Assembly: GCA_032718475.1 (NCBI GenBank)
Contig: JAUCBJ010006541.1
Location: forward strand, 1-55,058
Direction of reading: 5' to 3'
DNA length: 55,058 bases
Source of the DNA: Nemertoderma westbladi
Taxonomy: Eukaryota; Xenacoelomorpha; Nemertodermatida; Nemertodermatidae
In this document: positions 36,739-48,224 of the stretch, in pieces
Position numbering within the stretch: the stretch's first letter is position 1
Layout: each line of letters starts with the position of its first letter
The notes under the pieces: model-generated
Told to the model about the DNA's origin: nothing
Database searches by the model: none
Seen by the model: only the letters and a program-made list of their open reading frames with translations
Made by a program: the position numbers and the translations under genes

Positions 36739-39130
36739 CGCGAGTTATTAATAAATCAAAAACTCATTTTACGAGTTTATTTGGTTACGTGACAGCCGGT
36801 AGGAAGAATTGCATTGTTTCTTATAATTTAAATTACCCTTGACGTCAAAATTCCTTACGGATTCTTTGGAGGAGTAATTCAATCTTTAAACTTTGCCAAA
36901 ACTCCACTAGCAAACCAATAGACAGCGAACACTCGGCATATAACCTGGTTCTATTGGACCAGCCCAGCAGAACGGTAACTTTTATTTGGACACGCCAAAT
37001 CCTAAAACCGGAACGAAATCATTGAATGAAGCGACACAACATTTTTGGCTTCGCTGACGACATATTTAATTACCGAAACCTGCAGCCAATATATTCTGTG
37101 ATTTAGTGATATATAATTGGTCTTTACATTATATATAGACGTACAATAAACATATAAAATCAACTAAACTACATGGCAATAGATTGAAAACTAATGTGGA
37201 GTTTTCCAGACTCAACACTTCTCATTTCGCTTACAGATAATTCCCATACTTTTACTTTGTTATTATTTATTTCCTGTTTATTTTAAGCCCTTTTAGTTTA
37301 TAACTGTATGTAGTAGTTAGTTACCAACCGAATACCTATCTAGATGTTCTGTTTTAACCTTATAGTCAGTCGTGTCATAACGTTTATAAAATTTTATTTT
37401 ACGGATCATGTTTATTCATGGAAATTCTGCGTAAATTTGGATAACACAAGCCAAACCACTAATAGGCTCTCGGGTCAAATACCACACCCTGGTTTGCCAT
37501 TCCACAGGGTGGGTGTCGCAGTGGAGTCAGATATGAGGCCCATCACCCTTATCTACTCTGGCGCACATGACCCACGATTGGCTGTGCAGCTCATCTGCTG
37601 TGTCATGCCCTGTACCCCTGCTGCCAGGTGCAAGTCGCAGTGAAGTGCATTCAGAGTGGACTCAGAGTGGACTCTACTCCTGACCATTGGTAGATCACCA
37701 TCTTCCTGGCCAGGCCATATAACCCTGCAGCCAAGTATATGGGTCCTTAATCCAGGACCAAGGGCGTCCTTATCCCAGAACGAAGGGGGTCCTAGTTACG
37801 GGACCACGGGACAATAGGGAAGAAGTAAGCAGTAAATTGGTGATATTCTAGAATAATTAATTTGTTTCACAATAAGCTGTGATTCAAATATAAATGAGTA
37901 ATATTTACACTGGCGTGTTACACATTAATTGTTTTATCTCGGTAACTAGAAGTCGCATCAAATTTTTAAATATATCAAAAAATTACCGATATATTAAGGA
38001 ATCTAATGCAAAAAAAAATTATACCATTCCTCTGCACTACTGCAGGGAAATGTAATAATTTCCACTAATGTTAGTGAGGATTTTCACATAATAAAATTTG
38101 GATTGCGCTGTATTGAATTTAGGTGTAATAAATTTATTTGTGTTAGTTTAAAAATCACAATAGTTTATCATATGGCTGGGTATTATTTTGAGAATAAGGG
38201 TTATTGGGGTCGACATCTGTTGGGCTGGGTTACATACCCCTGTTTTGTAGAGAAGCAGTGTTAATAAGCTTCCCATTTTGAACCAATCAAAATGGTACAC
38301 CCCTTGTAAAAATGAAGATATTATTAGACAAATTTCCGTTGCTCCGGAAACTAAATTGGTAACTATGTAGTAGTGCATAGTTCAGTCAATCTATAGTCGT
38401 TGGTTTGTTTACTCTTAAGTTTGGAGAAAACCCTACCAATAGACCCCTTGTTGCTATGTAAAATCCGTGTTACTAAGGAAAGAAATAGGAAATTTAATGT
38501 GATCCGGATAATATATTGTTATCGACTTTTTTGGGGCATTAACAAGGTAATATAGAATATGAAAAATTTGTTTGGATAAATTACGAATTTGTGATGGGTT
38601 GACCCCCTTTTTTAGCTATATTGACTTGCCTATTATACTTTGGTTTTATTTTTTAAATATCCTGTTTGTAAATATCATGTTGTTTATTGTTATTTACTTT
38701 TCTCAAAATGTACACCTTAGTGTTATGATGATATCTTCGGCAATTTAAAAACCCTTCGATCCTGAAGTCAAAATATTTGCACCACCCGGAGTCCTGAAAA
38801 AAATTCATCGATCGAAAGCATTTTTTTCTTATTCTGTGCGCAGTTATTTGAGTGGTAGTAATATAGAATTGTATTAAAAAAAACAATAATGAAAAACATT
38901 TTATGTCAATAATAGTAGAAATTATAATTCGTTCGGTTGAAATTATAACTATTATATCTGTTGACAGAAATGATAATTCGGTTCAGTATCTGTAAACAAA
39001 TTTCAGCAAAGCGCAAATTAGTAAATTTTAGCACATAATGCATACAATAAAAGTCATGTAAGACAATAGTACAATACTAATCTATAGATGTTGTTATGTA
39101 ATACCAGTACATATAAAAAATATATGTAAT
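36739..39130. other. Intergenic, no gene recognised
   Basis: 36780-37080 and 37430-37800 are more GC-rich than their surroundings and contain CCAAT-like words, a duplicated CAGAGTGGACTC (near 37650), and GGTCC-containing short repeats near 37747-37803. I do not recognise a gene or element. Upstream exons of the CPED1-like gene could lie here but none is evident. Confidence 0.35.
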
Positions 39131-40630
39131 TTATTTGTGGTAAATTGAAAAACATTCCCCAGCACATAGGCCTGGTTTATCACTACAAGTGGTACATTCG
39201 AAACGAACTTGTTTGCGGACTCCACTTTTGTAACAAACCCTAACTGTACAACGTTTCTACGGTCTAGAGTTTGATCCTTGAGACTCGATCTTGCCGATAT
39301 TGTGAAGGATGGTCGCAGTTGATGATACAGCAGGTGTGTTTAGTGAGTTGCAAGATTTTCGTTTCCGTTTTATATTATAAGCAGGAGTTCCTGTGAGCTC
39401 ACCAATAGCTGGTAGTAGAAGTTGGTTGAACAGAAGTTTCTTGGGTTTCTTTTCTGCCTTATATCTAACGTAGGCGTTCAATAGGAGCCTCTGCATGAAA
39501 TGTATCCCTGCTTTCTTATACCACGCGTGAGTTCGACGGGTTGCATCACATGATGCAATGTATTGGTCCGTTACATCTACACCACCCATAAAGTTGTTAT
39601 ATCTATCTATAGCGATCGGTATCTGGTATTCTATTACATGGTTACCAGGTAATGTTCGAGACTTGGTTATTTCTCCAGCTTCATCAATCGATGATGTAAA
39701 CATTATGTTTATCAGAAAATTTTATCATCAAAACACAACCTTCACCATTGTCATTTCGCATGTATGATGAAGAAATGGGCGACATGTGACATTGTTGCAG
39801 TGGTTCAGGGACTCCTCTTCTGGGTTTGATTGTTCCACGTAAACCTGTATTCCTTGAGTCCAGATCAAGGCGTACTATATACACGTATATATTCTGTATA
39901 TAGTACGCCTTGGTCCAGATAAAAAGCCAGTCTGATACCAACAGCACATACCAATTGCCTACGTTTATATAATACCCTTTGTCAAGCAAGTTAGTTATGC
40001 TTAGTAGGTTTACGACAACACCCTCCGATTTAGACAGATGATCGGAATCCGGTTCAGTTGAATCGAGAGTAGAATTTGCCCCATAGTATACTATTGCTGC
40101 AATGACATATCCATCCAAGCGAAACACACAATATAAAAAATTTTATTCCGAATTGTGCCTGTTTTGTTTTTATAAACTGTTTGAAATAAAGTCTGCCTTT
40201 ATAATGCATAAGTGATTCATCAAGCGAAAGTTCCTGTTCTGGTATGTAAAGATCGAATATCTCATGGACTTTTACCATAAAGTCACTCAGACGAGTTTGT
40301 TTGTTAGAACAATCTACCTTATTCGGACCATAGAAACGTAAATACCACAAAATATTATTAGAACGATCTTGAGACATTATAGAAGCGAAATAAGGTGTAA
40401 ATAACATTGAATTGGTAGACCAATACGAGTTTAGCCTCGGTTTTATTATGATTCCCATTAGAAAAGTTAAACCGAAGAACGACTTCATTTCAGAAACTGA
40501 GATATTTTTCATCTTAACTTGCATTCCTACAGATTCAAGTCTCTCCCTATGGATTATTATTTGTTTATTTGAACATAAACAAAGCAGTTCGAACAGGTCT
40601 TCGGACAGAAACAGATTTACGTAGTCCAGT
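39131..40630 (-). pseudogene. piggyBac-type transposase relic
   Basis: Minus-strand pieces: 40524-40054 (MKSFFGLTFLMGI, then LSLDESLMHYKGR with the first catalytic Asp), 40127-39684 (DGYVIAAIVYYG, NWY region, NTGLRGTIKPRRG) and 39703-39257 (NNFMGGVDVTDQYIASCD with the third Asp). Past an in-frame TAG at 39257-39259 the same frame continues into a C-terminal cysteine-rich domain (RCTVRVCYKSG, CTTCSDKPGLCAGECF), ending at TAA 39131-39133. This is the domain order of piggyBac/PGBD cut-and-paste DDD transposases. Defects seen: the usual VDN(W/Y)Y second Asp reads VGNWY, at least one frame break near 40120, another between NWY and NTG, the premature TAG, and a 47-bp insertion at 39866-39912. The start codon is uncertain and terminal repeats were not located. 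Confidence 0.9.
39858..39920. mobile_element. 47-bp mini-transposon with 8-bp target duplication
   Basis: GTCCAGAT occurs at 39858-39865 and again at 39913-39920. Between them, 39866-39912 begins CAAGGCGTACTATATAC and ends with its exact reverse complement, leaving 13 bases in the middle. The 8-bp duplication fits hAT-type insertion. It lies inside the piggyBac transposase and adds 55 bases, which is not a multiple of 3. Confidence 0.85.
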
Positions 40631-40725
40631 GATGAAAAGGTAGCTGTTCCGGTACCGGCAAAACGGTACAGCTACACTGACTGACATACTGAAGACTGAA
40701 TTATGATTAAAGTATGCCCATTTAA

Positions 40726-41131
40726 GGACTGACACATAAGGAATGCGCATGCGGATGCATCATCGACCTATCATAATTGCTATTCATCCCCTTCTATTTC
40801 CTTAGAAATTGGAGCCCTCCTATTGGCTTGTTTAGTCTTACTCTCAAGATTTGTGGTTTTCAAGCAATGTTAGACTATCTTAAGGTTTACTCTAAGGCAG
40901 CCCCACATTCTGTCTGAATAACAAACAATATTTTAAAGCATTACTAAACAGGCCAATAGAAGGGTCTAAATTACTATTCAAACTCTAACATCGCTTGAAA
41001 ACCACACCTTAAGAGTAAGACTAAACAAGCCAATAGGATGGCTCCAATTTCTAAGGAAATAGAAGGGGATGATTAGCAATTTTGATTGGTCGATGATGCA
41101 TCTGCATGCGGATTCCTTATGTGTTCAGTCA
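40726..41131. mobile_element. TTAA-bounded palindromic element
   Basis: Arms of about 170 bp: left GGACTGACACATAAGGAATG..., right ending ...CATTCTTATGTG-like sequence (ATTCCTTATGTGTTCAGTCA). Shared words include GCATCATCGACC, TTCTATTTCCTTAGAAATTG and GGCTTGTTTAGTCTTACTCT. TTAA stands immediately outside both ends (40722-40725 and 41132-41135). It has no coding sequence. It starts about 100 bases from the piggyBac relic. Confidence 0.75.
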
Positions 41132-41135
41132 TTAA

Positions 41136-41758
41136 GGGTCCTAAAGCATTACAATAGCCCAGCAAGCGTCCTGAATATAACTGCATCCCTTCCAAAGAAA
41201 ATTATTTCATGACTTACCATGTAAGTCATACGATGGAAGGGGTTAAAACGGTTTTCAGATTCGGAATCTGCAGATGAAGGCGGTTTTAATGATATCTGGA
41301 TTACATTCAAAAGACGAAAAATAAAGCCCTTAGAGATGGTTAAATATTGCTTAGAAAGGCGTTTTTAACGGCTTGTGTATCGAAATAGATCAGAATGGAA
41401 AAATCCGGCTTTGCCAGCAGTAAGGAAAGTTGTCGAACTATCATCATACCAAATTTCGTAGCATGATTAAAATTTCAAAAATATTAGGGGGGCGTTTCCG
41501 ACCTGATAAAAATGGTTTTTGTAGTAAGGGAGATGGTGTAGGCCTACTTTTGGATAAAAAAAAGATAATACAATTTATCAAGACTATTTTTGGATGCGGG
41601 GCGTAGGTGTTTACTGTTGTACTCATAACAACTGTTTATGGGTTTGGAGCCTTATAATTGAAATACGTTGGAAAGGGAAAACAAACAGTTAGAATTAAAC
41701 CCTGAAATCTCTTAATAGAGGATGTGAGTAGTGGCGCTACATATTTAGCATAACAAAT
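41136..41758. other. Region upstream of the CPED1-like start exon
   Basis: No gene or long repeat recognised. If the start codon at 41759 is right, the promoter and 5' UTR lie here. Confidence 0.3.
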
Positions 41759-44700
41759 ATGTTGAAAATATATTGGCTATCAAGAAGATATGTATTCACT
41801 GTTCTATTAGTATCTTTTATAATGGCGACGATAAATTTCGCGGTTTATTACAGTTTTAGTGATATTTACAAATCAAAAGGTTGGTTTTATTTATACTATG
41901 GAGACAAACGCTTAACGAAATGGAATTAAAGATTGAATTGATTTCTCTTTCAGTGACGCTATTGTATATACTGTATAAGTGATTATAATTAATTTTAAAT
42001 GACTTTTATATCTAAATTATAACTAAAATTTATACTTTAATTTAAAAGTATTTTATGGATATTGAGTTATACCCTTTCCTACTTTGTATTCGAGTGCTAC
42101 TAATTTATTGTTATAAATAAATCCTTTCAGTATTAGTTGCGAATACAATGACATTCAGATGCATTAGAATATATATACTACTCATCATACTAATCAATAA
42201 TATATTTGAAGATGATCTCTTAAATCTTATTCTATTTAATTTAATTTTAGTGCTTCAATCAGATTTCGACACAAAGATTGACTTTCTCAGAAGAAGTCGT
42301 GATGGAGAACTTTTCAACTTAAATATGTCCGAGGTTTGATAAATTAGTTAATACATTGGTAGCGCTGAATGGTGTAACGGTGCTCCTAGATATTATAATG
42401 ACAAATATTACAATATAGTATACAATACTGCATACAATACTGCATATAATACTGTAATATAGGAGGAGACGTGAGACGGTGAGGAAACGTGACGAAAATC
42501 AAACAATATTTCGTAACAATGTAAATTATCAATTAAAGGAAAGGAGCAGGTTATAGTGGAACGTTATTGTAACCAAATAATATACAAAAATGAATAGCAA
42601 AGGTTGAGGTTAAATTTTTGTTAGTCTGTTATTATTATTTATTATTATTATTATTATTATATTATTATTTTCCACTGATAGCGATGAATTTTTATTGGGA
42701 AAAGAAGAAGTTGAAGAAAGTTTATATCCGTGTCTGACACTAAGGGGCCGTCCAAGTATGTCAGATCTGTTCTATGCGTCCGATTGTTACTGTTACAAAG
42801 AAGTATCCAATATTTTCATTAATGGGGATGCGAATGTATTAACCCTTAGCGAGTTAATCACAATGTGTCACCCTGGTGGCAGTGACTATGACAGGGTATG
42901 AATGTCTTGTCTATTATCTTAAAGCCAAATAAATTATTGAATCTGTTGAAATTGTGTACCACGAGCAGTTCAATACTGTAATTTAGGGCATTGCTATTAA
43001 CATTTCTTAGAATGTCTTGAAACAGACTGTCTAGGAAGTGCGGCGAGGTCTAGTTGTTGACTTGGGAGATTCTATAGCAGATAATTTAAATTGAAAACCG
43101 CCAAAGAGTTGAGTTGAGCCGAAGCGGTTAAGCTGAATTTCTAGTTGTGAATCCACCTGGAATCCAGCTTCACTACCTCTCGGGTTGGATCCCACTGGAT
43201 AAAGTCTACTCATTGATATATTACATTCATCACATGATCCTCATTGTATCAACAATGATAAACACTCAGCCATCAGAGATATAACTTCTCAAAATCTAAA
43301 AGAAATCCAATCGACACTGCTTATCTTAGTCTATCTTAGCTTATCTACAATGTGTATGTAAAGATTGGAAGACCAGCAAACATCTACCACAACTGCTGTT
43401 TGAACTTGGTTTACATTGCACTTTATTCTCTTTACACCTTACTAGTTCAACAAAAATAAGATACCATTAACCAAGGAACACAGCTCCATATATCTCAGCC
43501 AAGATATTCCGCGTGTATAAAAATCAATCGATGTCAGAATATAAGAGAAATATTAAAGACTCGTGTGTTGCATCAAACATGGAAACAGAGAGAGGGAGAG
43601 CACGCTATAGGAGAAGATGTTAATGCAAGTTCATATGTCCTTCATTCTACTCCAAATTTGTCAGTGCCAAGATATTTGGAAAAGGCATGTTTTTTTGTCA
43701 GGTCAATATGCCACAAGTTACTTTGTTCAATTAATCAACAATAATTTCAGTAGTACCTACTGTATATAGATCTTAATGCACACATGACGGATATAATACT
43801 GACTCTGTGTAGCTCAAGAATATCAATAATAAACAAAATAATGTAATAGTTAACATAGTTATGATTTAATCTTGAAGTCCTTACCTCGTTGTATCATTAG
43901 ATGTTGCTGCCGTAAGATCAGGGTTAGGGCCATCCATTATATCAGACTAATCGTCAGTAATCTCACGTAGGGAACTGCACCTGAGACCAATTGTTACATC
44001 CCATTCACTCAACCGGCTTATCGCAATTATTTCTCGCTCCATCGAGTTGGTTTGACTTGATAAATCGGTCCCAGTAACAAGGAACATTTGCCCAGCTCGG
44101 ATAATGAATTGATAGCTCGCCATCCACAATTCAGTTAATTCAAAAAATGTGTGACATAAAAGTTGCATAGCATTTGAGAATGGCACTTATTGGTGGTCGC
44201 CTTTGAAGGCTGTGTGTGTCACACGCTCTGCACATTTTAATTAACCCCAAGGCAGTTGTGTGTCGTTTTGGTACGTGGTACAAATAACTTTTTGTAAATA
44301 ATAAATTAAGAAAATGAATGGTTTAGCTTCCAATAATATAATACTAAGATTCGTATTACATTATAAAAACATGGACAGAAATGAAGAGCAACTGATAATG
44401 AGAAACATTTTAAAAGTTGCTAAAAGTATTGTAGTGATTTATAATAGGATAGTTCTTTTTACAGAACACAGCAGAACACAGTAGAACACAGCAGAACACA
44501 ATAGAATAAAGGCGGAACATAGGCGAACACAGCTGTAATTAAAATCTACAGCAAAAAATAACACACTTGGGAAAGTACCGGACTTAATCATACAACTGTA
44601 AGATGTCAATTACATATTTAAATTAAATGGCGGTTTCCCATATCCTCCAAAATAAATTACCTGATCAGAGTTGCCCGATCAGCTGTTCGGGTAGGCCTGT

Positions 44701-47700
44701 ACCTGTTACTAGTCCAGCAGTCTGCCTGTCAGCCTGTTCCAATACTGCAGTAGGCCTAGTGCTGTAGAGACATGTACAGATTGACAGACTGTACATTGTA
44801 CAGGCAGACAGATAGATGTAGGCATTTACCGGCAATTACCGGGCACAGTGTAGATTATATTACCAATGTACTGATATAGGCCTACTCAGCTACCGGTACT
44901 GTACTGCTGTAGAACTAACCAACTCTCCATGGTTACAGGATAGTGAGAAGTAATTTATTTTGGACGATATGGAAAACTGCCATTTAATTTAAATATGTAA
45001 TTGACATCTTACAGTTGTATGATTAAATCCGGTACTTTCCCAAGTGTGTTATTTTTTGGTGTAGATTTTAATTACAGCTGTGTTCGCCTATGTTCCGCCT
45101 GTATTCTATTGTGTTCTGCTGTGTTCTACTGTGTTCTGCTGTGTTCTGTAAAAAGATATATCCCACATAATATATGTATAATTAATGTTAATAAATAAAA
45201 ATGAGATACAATGGGGCTAATAACTTAATTCATTCCGTCCAGCTCTCATAATAATGGTTTAAGGTTTTATATCAGCTTCACTACCTACAAGTTACTAGTA
45301 CCTTGATTAATTGATATCTGACCTTAACGTGCAATATTTTTGTTTCTCGTACAGGTATCACTTCAAGCATCAAGTAATACGGATTCAATCAGAAAGCCAT
45401 TACTTTACGCCAACGGGGCATCTGTTCCGATACAATACAGATACACAAACGACCCGGAACCAACTCCTTGTTCCTCGAGACAATCATTAACCGCCTTAAC
45501 TTCATTGACCATAATAGGTTGCGGCGACTTAATTCCAAGTTACAATAAATTACGTCAGATATACCATTGCAACGTGCCTCACGAAACGACCACAGTAAAC
45601 GTAACAGCTGGTGCCATGCGAGATTGCGGTTGCGACTTACGCATACATGACGATAACGGCTATGCCGTAGGGCCTAATATAAGCCTCGGACTTGGGCTCA
45701 ACAAAGTTATAATAACAGTTACCTGTAGAAATAGGAGACCTTCTAAGTTACCCTATATCTATCCACACGAGTACGTGTTACGGTTCATTCGTCAGTTGCC
45801 ACAAACTCCAGATGTGCTCGATGATTTGTTTGCTTGCAGAATATATCCGGACTGCATCACATTGTTTGCTGGTAGTAGGAACTGCACTTTGGGTCCTCAG
45901 GTATTTTGGGAGGAATATTTATCTCAATATATGAGTCTACCTGATTGCCACCCAACTCGTAAAGTAGGGCATGGTGGTGTCTGGGTTGTTCCGTGCAATA
46001 CTTGTCACGGGAAGTCGAAATGCTTTTGGAGTCGCAGTATTTATACAAGGGAAGACTGCAAATATACGAATTTCAATAGATTTGAATTAAAGGAATGTTT
46101 AAAGGATAAACAGGTAAGAGGTTGGATGAATATACGGTTATAAAATAAAATGATTAAATTCCATTCAATAATAATTGTCAAGAGTTGTATAACTACACTG
46201 GATAGTGTATAAAAAAGTACTATAAACTTCAGACCTCTAAACAAGTAATTGTATAATACAAGGAAATTAACCTAAAGTCTGAAAGTTATTTAACGACGCA
46301 TTTATCAATAATTAATTGCTAATATCAATCAATCAAATCTGATCATATTTGACCGGTAAAATTTCCATACACCCCCACCACCCCCCACCCCCCCCCCCCC
46401 CCCCCCCCCCACACCCCATAGATTTTCTCTAAATTGGCCCCTGCCGGTATGTAGTTTTACTTTACAGTAGAAACCTGTTAAATAAACGTTAAGATGTGCA
46501 ACATAAAGCATTCAAATGTAATTTATTTCAGTTGTTATTCGTCGGAGATTCAACAAACAGAGGAGTAATGTATTACATTCTAGAACAAATAAACGGCTCC
46601 CTCAACCAATGGGATAAATCCCACGGCATAACTACATTCACTAACGTCAATTTCAGACAAACCAATTTCAGTTTCAGTTACTATCCTGAATTCTGGCGTT
46701 CCGACAAACCTCTTATAGACGACGCTGTGAAGGCGCTAGTAGAAAGGTAGAAAAATTAACAAAATGTTTAATTACAGTGTAAAATCGCACACCGGTGTCT
46801 GTATAACTCCGTAGATAAAACGTACTGTAATGTATGTTATGTAGATGATTATAAGACGATTAAAATTATTTGTCTGATGGGAAAGCTTAATGGAACTGAG
46901 GAATATATGAGCCCCGCATTGCCAATGTCCTCATACCAATTACCTAAAAATCCAACAGGAATGTAGTCAGTCAGTTTCGCATAGAGACATTGAAAAGCAA
47001 TGCAGGGAGAAAGATTGAATAATAAACATAATAATAATAATAATAATAATAAACATTATTGTTGACCTTGTCATTGGTCTTGTGCAATAATGGGTATACG
47101 GTATACACGAGTAGCATTTATGGGAAGTTTAAGTACCCATTAATTTGGTGCAGCATAAAATATTTAAATACGTAATATCAACTACCTTACCTCACTTATG
47201 TTTTCTCCTTGTTTATAATATTTTTTTTATTAAATTAAAAAACGCATGGAAAATATAAATAAATATATTATAATTATTACAATTCTAGGAATCCTCATCT
47301 ATCGAACAATAACCAGACAGTTCTGATAATCGGTGGTGTTCAGTGGTTGTCATCGAAACATCTCGTCAATGTTTCCAGAACTCTCAGCAAATACAATCTG
47401 GACAGAATTAAAACAATCATAAAAACTTTTGGAAGCGGTTTCCACAACGGAGGTTATGGAACATTCACCAAAGAGTCCCATAGATTGAAGTCCCACAACA
47501 ATAAACTCTCGGAAACCGCACTGAGTCTGGGATTCGAGGTACTCAACACTTTGGATATAACAACGGGTCGTTGGAGGGAATTCTACCGTGGGGTTTGTGT
47601 TTGCCACTTTCACAGGGCGGTACCCGACAACCACAAACACACGTTCCACATTCACGGACAGATCAACGCAGTGTATTCCCAACTTCTTACTCAATTGATA

Positions 47701-47715
47701 TGCAAAAGCCGTTAA
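41759..47715 (+). CDS. CPED1: CPED1-like protein (cadherin-like and PC-esterase domain), six exons
   Basis: Exon model: 41759-41879, 42251-42326, 42682-42895, 45355-46113, 46532-46746, 47289-47715, giving 603 codons plus stop. The last four exons join cleanly. Exon 1 encodes a type II signal anchor (residues 11-31, YVFTVLLVSFIMATINFAVYY-like), so the product should sit in the Golgi or be secreted. Exon 4 (residues 138-390) carries the beta-rich, cysteine-containing region before the esterase. Exon 5 opens with LLFVGDSTNRGVMYYILEQ, the GDS nucleophile motif (S397). Exon 6 has VLIIGGVQWLSS and FYRGVCVCHFH...HIHGQINAVYSQL. These fit the CPED1 PC-esterase domain, whose substrate is unknown. Weak points: the exon 2 donor. 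The better-looking GAG|GTTTGA at 42333 breaks the frame, and AT|GTCCGA at 42326 keeps it. Vertebrate CPED1 is about 1000 residues, so N-terminal exons may be missing or lost. NXPE proteins are the main alternative. Confidence 0.8.
42896..45354. other. CPED1-like intron 3
   Basis: A 2.46-kb intron between donor AGG|GTATGA and acceptor CGTACAG|GT. It holds the foldback element at 44455-45155. Otherwise it is AT-rich and no further exon was recognised. Confidence 0.6.
44455..45155. mobile_element. Foldback element with 206-bp inverted arms (CPED1-like intron 3)
   Basis: Arms 44455-44660 and 44950-45155 are reverse complements with 6 mismatches by eye (about 97 percent). The spacer is 289 bp and unrelated. 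The outer ends start CTTTTTACAGAACACAGCAG, with AGAACACAGC/AGAACACAGT sub-repeats, as in foldback-type transposons. No target duplication or ORF is evident. Confidence 0.85.
46376..46416. repeat. C-rich tract with 23 C in CPED1-like intron 4
   Basis: CACCACCCCCCACCC followed by uninterrupted C at 46388-46410. Confidence 0.9.
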
Positions 47716-47773
47716 CAAATGAAAAAGTATATTATTCCACTTATAAACAATCCTACCAATTTATTATTAATGC

Positions 47774-47779
47774 AATAAA
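47774..47779 (+). terminator. Candidate polyadenylation signal of the CPED1-like gene
   Basis: AATAAA lies 59 bases after the stop codon at 47713-47715. Confidence 0.55.
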
Positions 47780-47977
47780 TTGTAAACTTTACATTGTATG
47801 CACGTCATTGGATGTGAAAAAAATCAATTATTGAGATTGAAGAAATTAATTTGCTCTTCTTATACAGTATTATTTATTAATAATGCATCATTCATGAGTT
47901 TAGGATGATTGTAGATGTAGATGTGTCAACTACACCATATCATGTAAGTATCGTAATTCAGTGACTTGGAGCAATTG

Positions 47978-47997
47978 CCCCCCCCCCCCCCCCCCCC
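47978..47997. repeat. Poly-C tract (20)
   Basis: Followed by ACCATTTTCCTACAAATCTT, resembling the flank at 25742. Confidence 0.9.
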
Positions 47998-48224
47998 ACC
48001 ATTTTCCTACAAATCTTAATGACTTAGCGCATAAAACACCCTCCACCTTACTGGGTGGGGGTCAGAATTTTTATTTTTGCTTTCAATCTCTTTGCTTTCT
48101 ACAAATATTTGAAAAAAGTGTGTCCGTCGATATTGCACCAATTACACTGCAGGTATTATGTATTAAACAATATAGCGGTTTCTAGGCCTACGATCCCTGT
48201 GATGGCACCGCGGATAGGCTGAGG

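Noticed and set aside
42131-42250. Upstream extension of CPED1 exon 2 after CTTTCAG
   Set aside because: The frame is open and the acceptor good, but it would encode a low-complexity I/L/N stretch. The acceptor at 42250 was preferred; not fully excluded.
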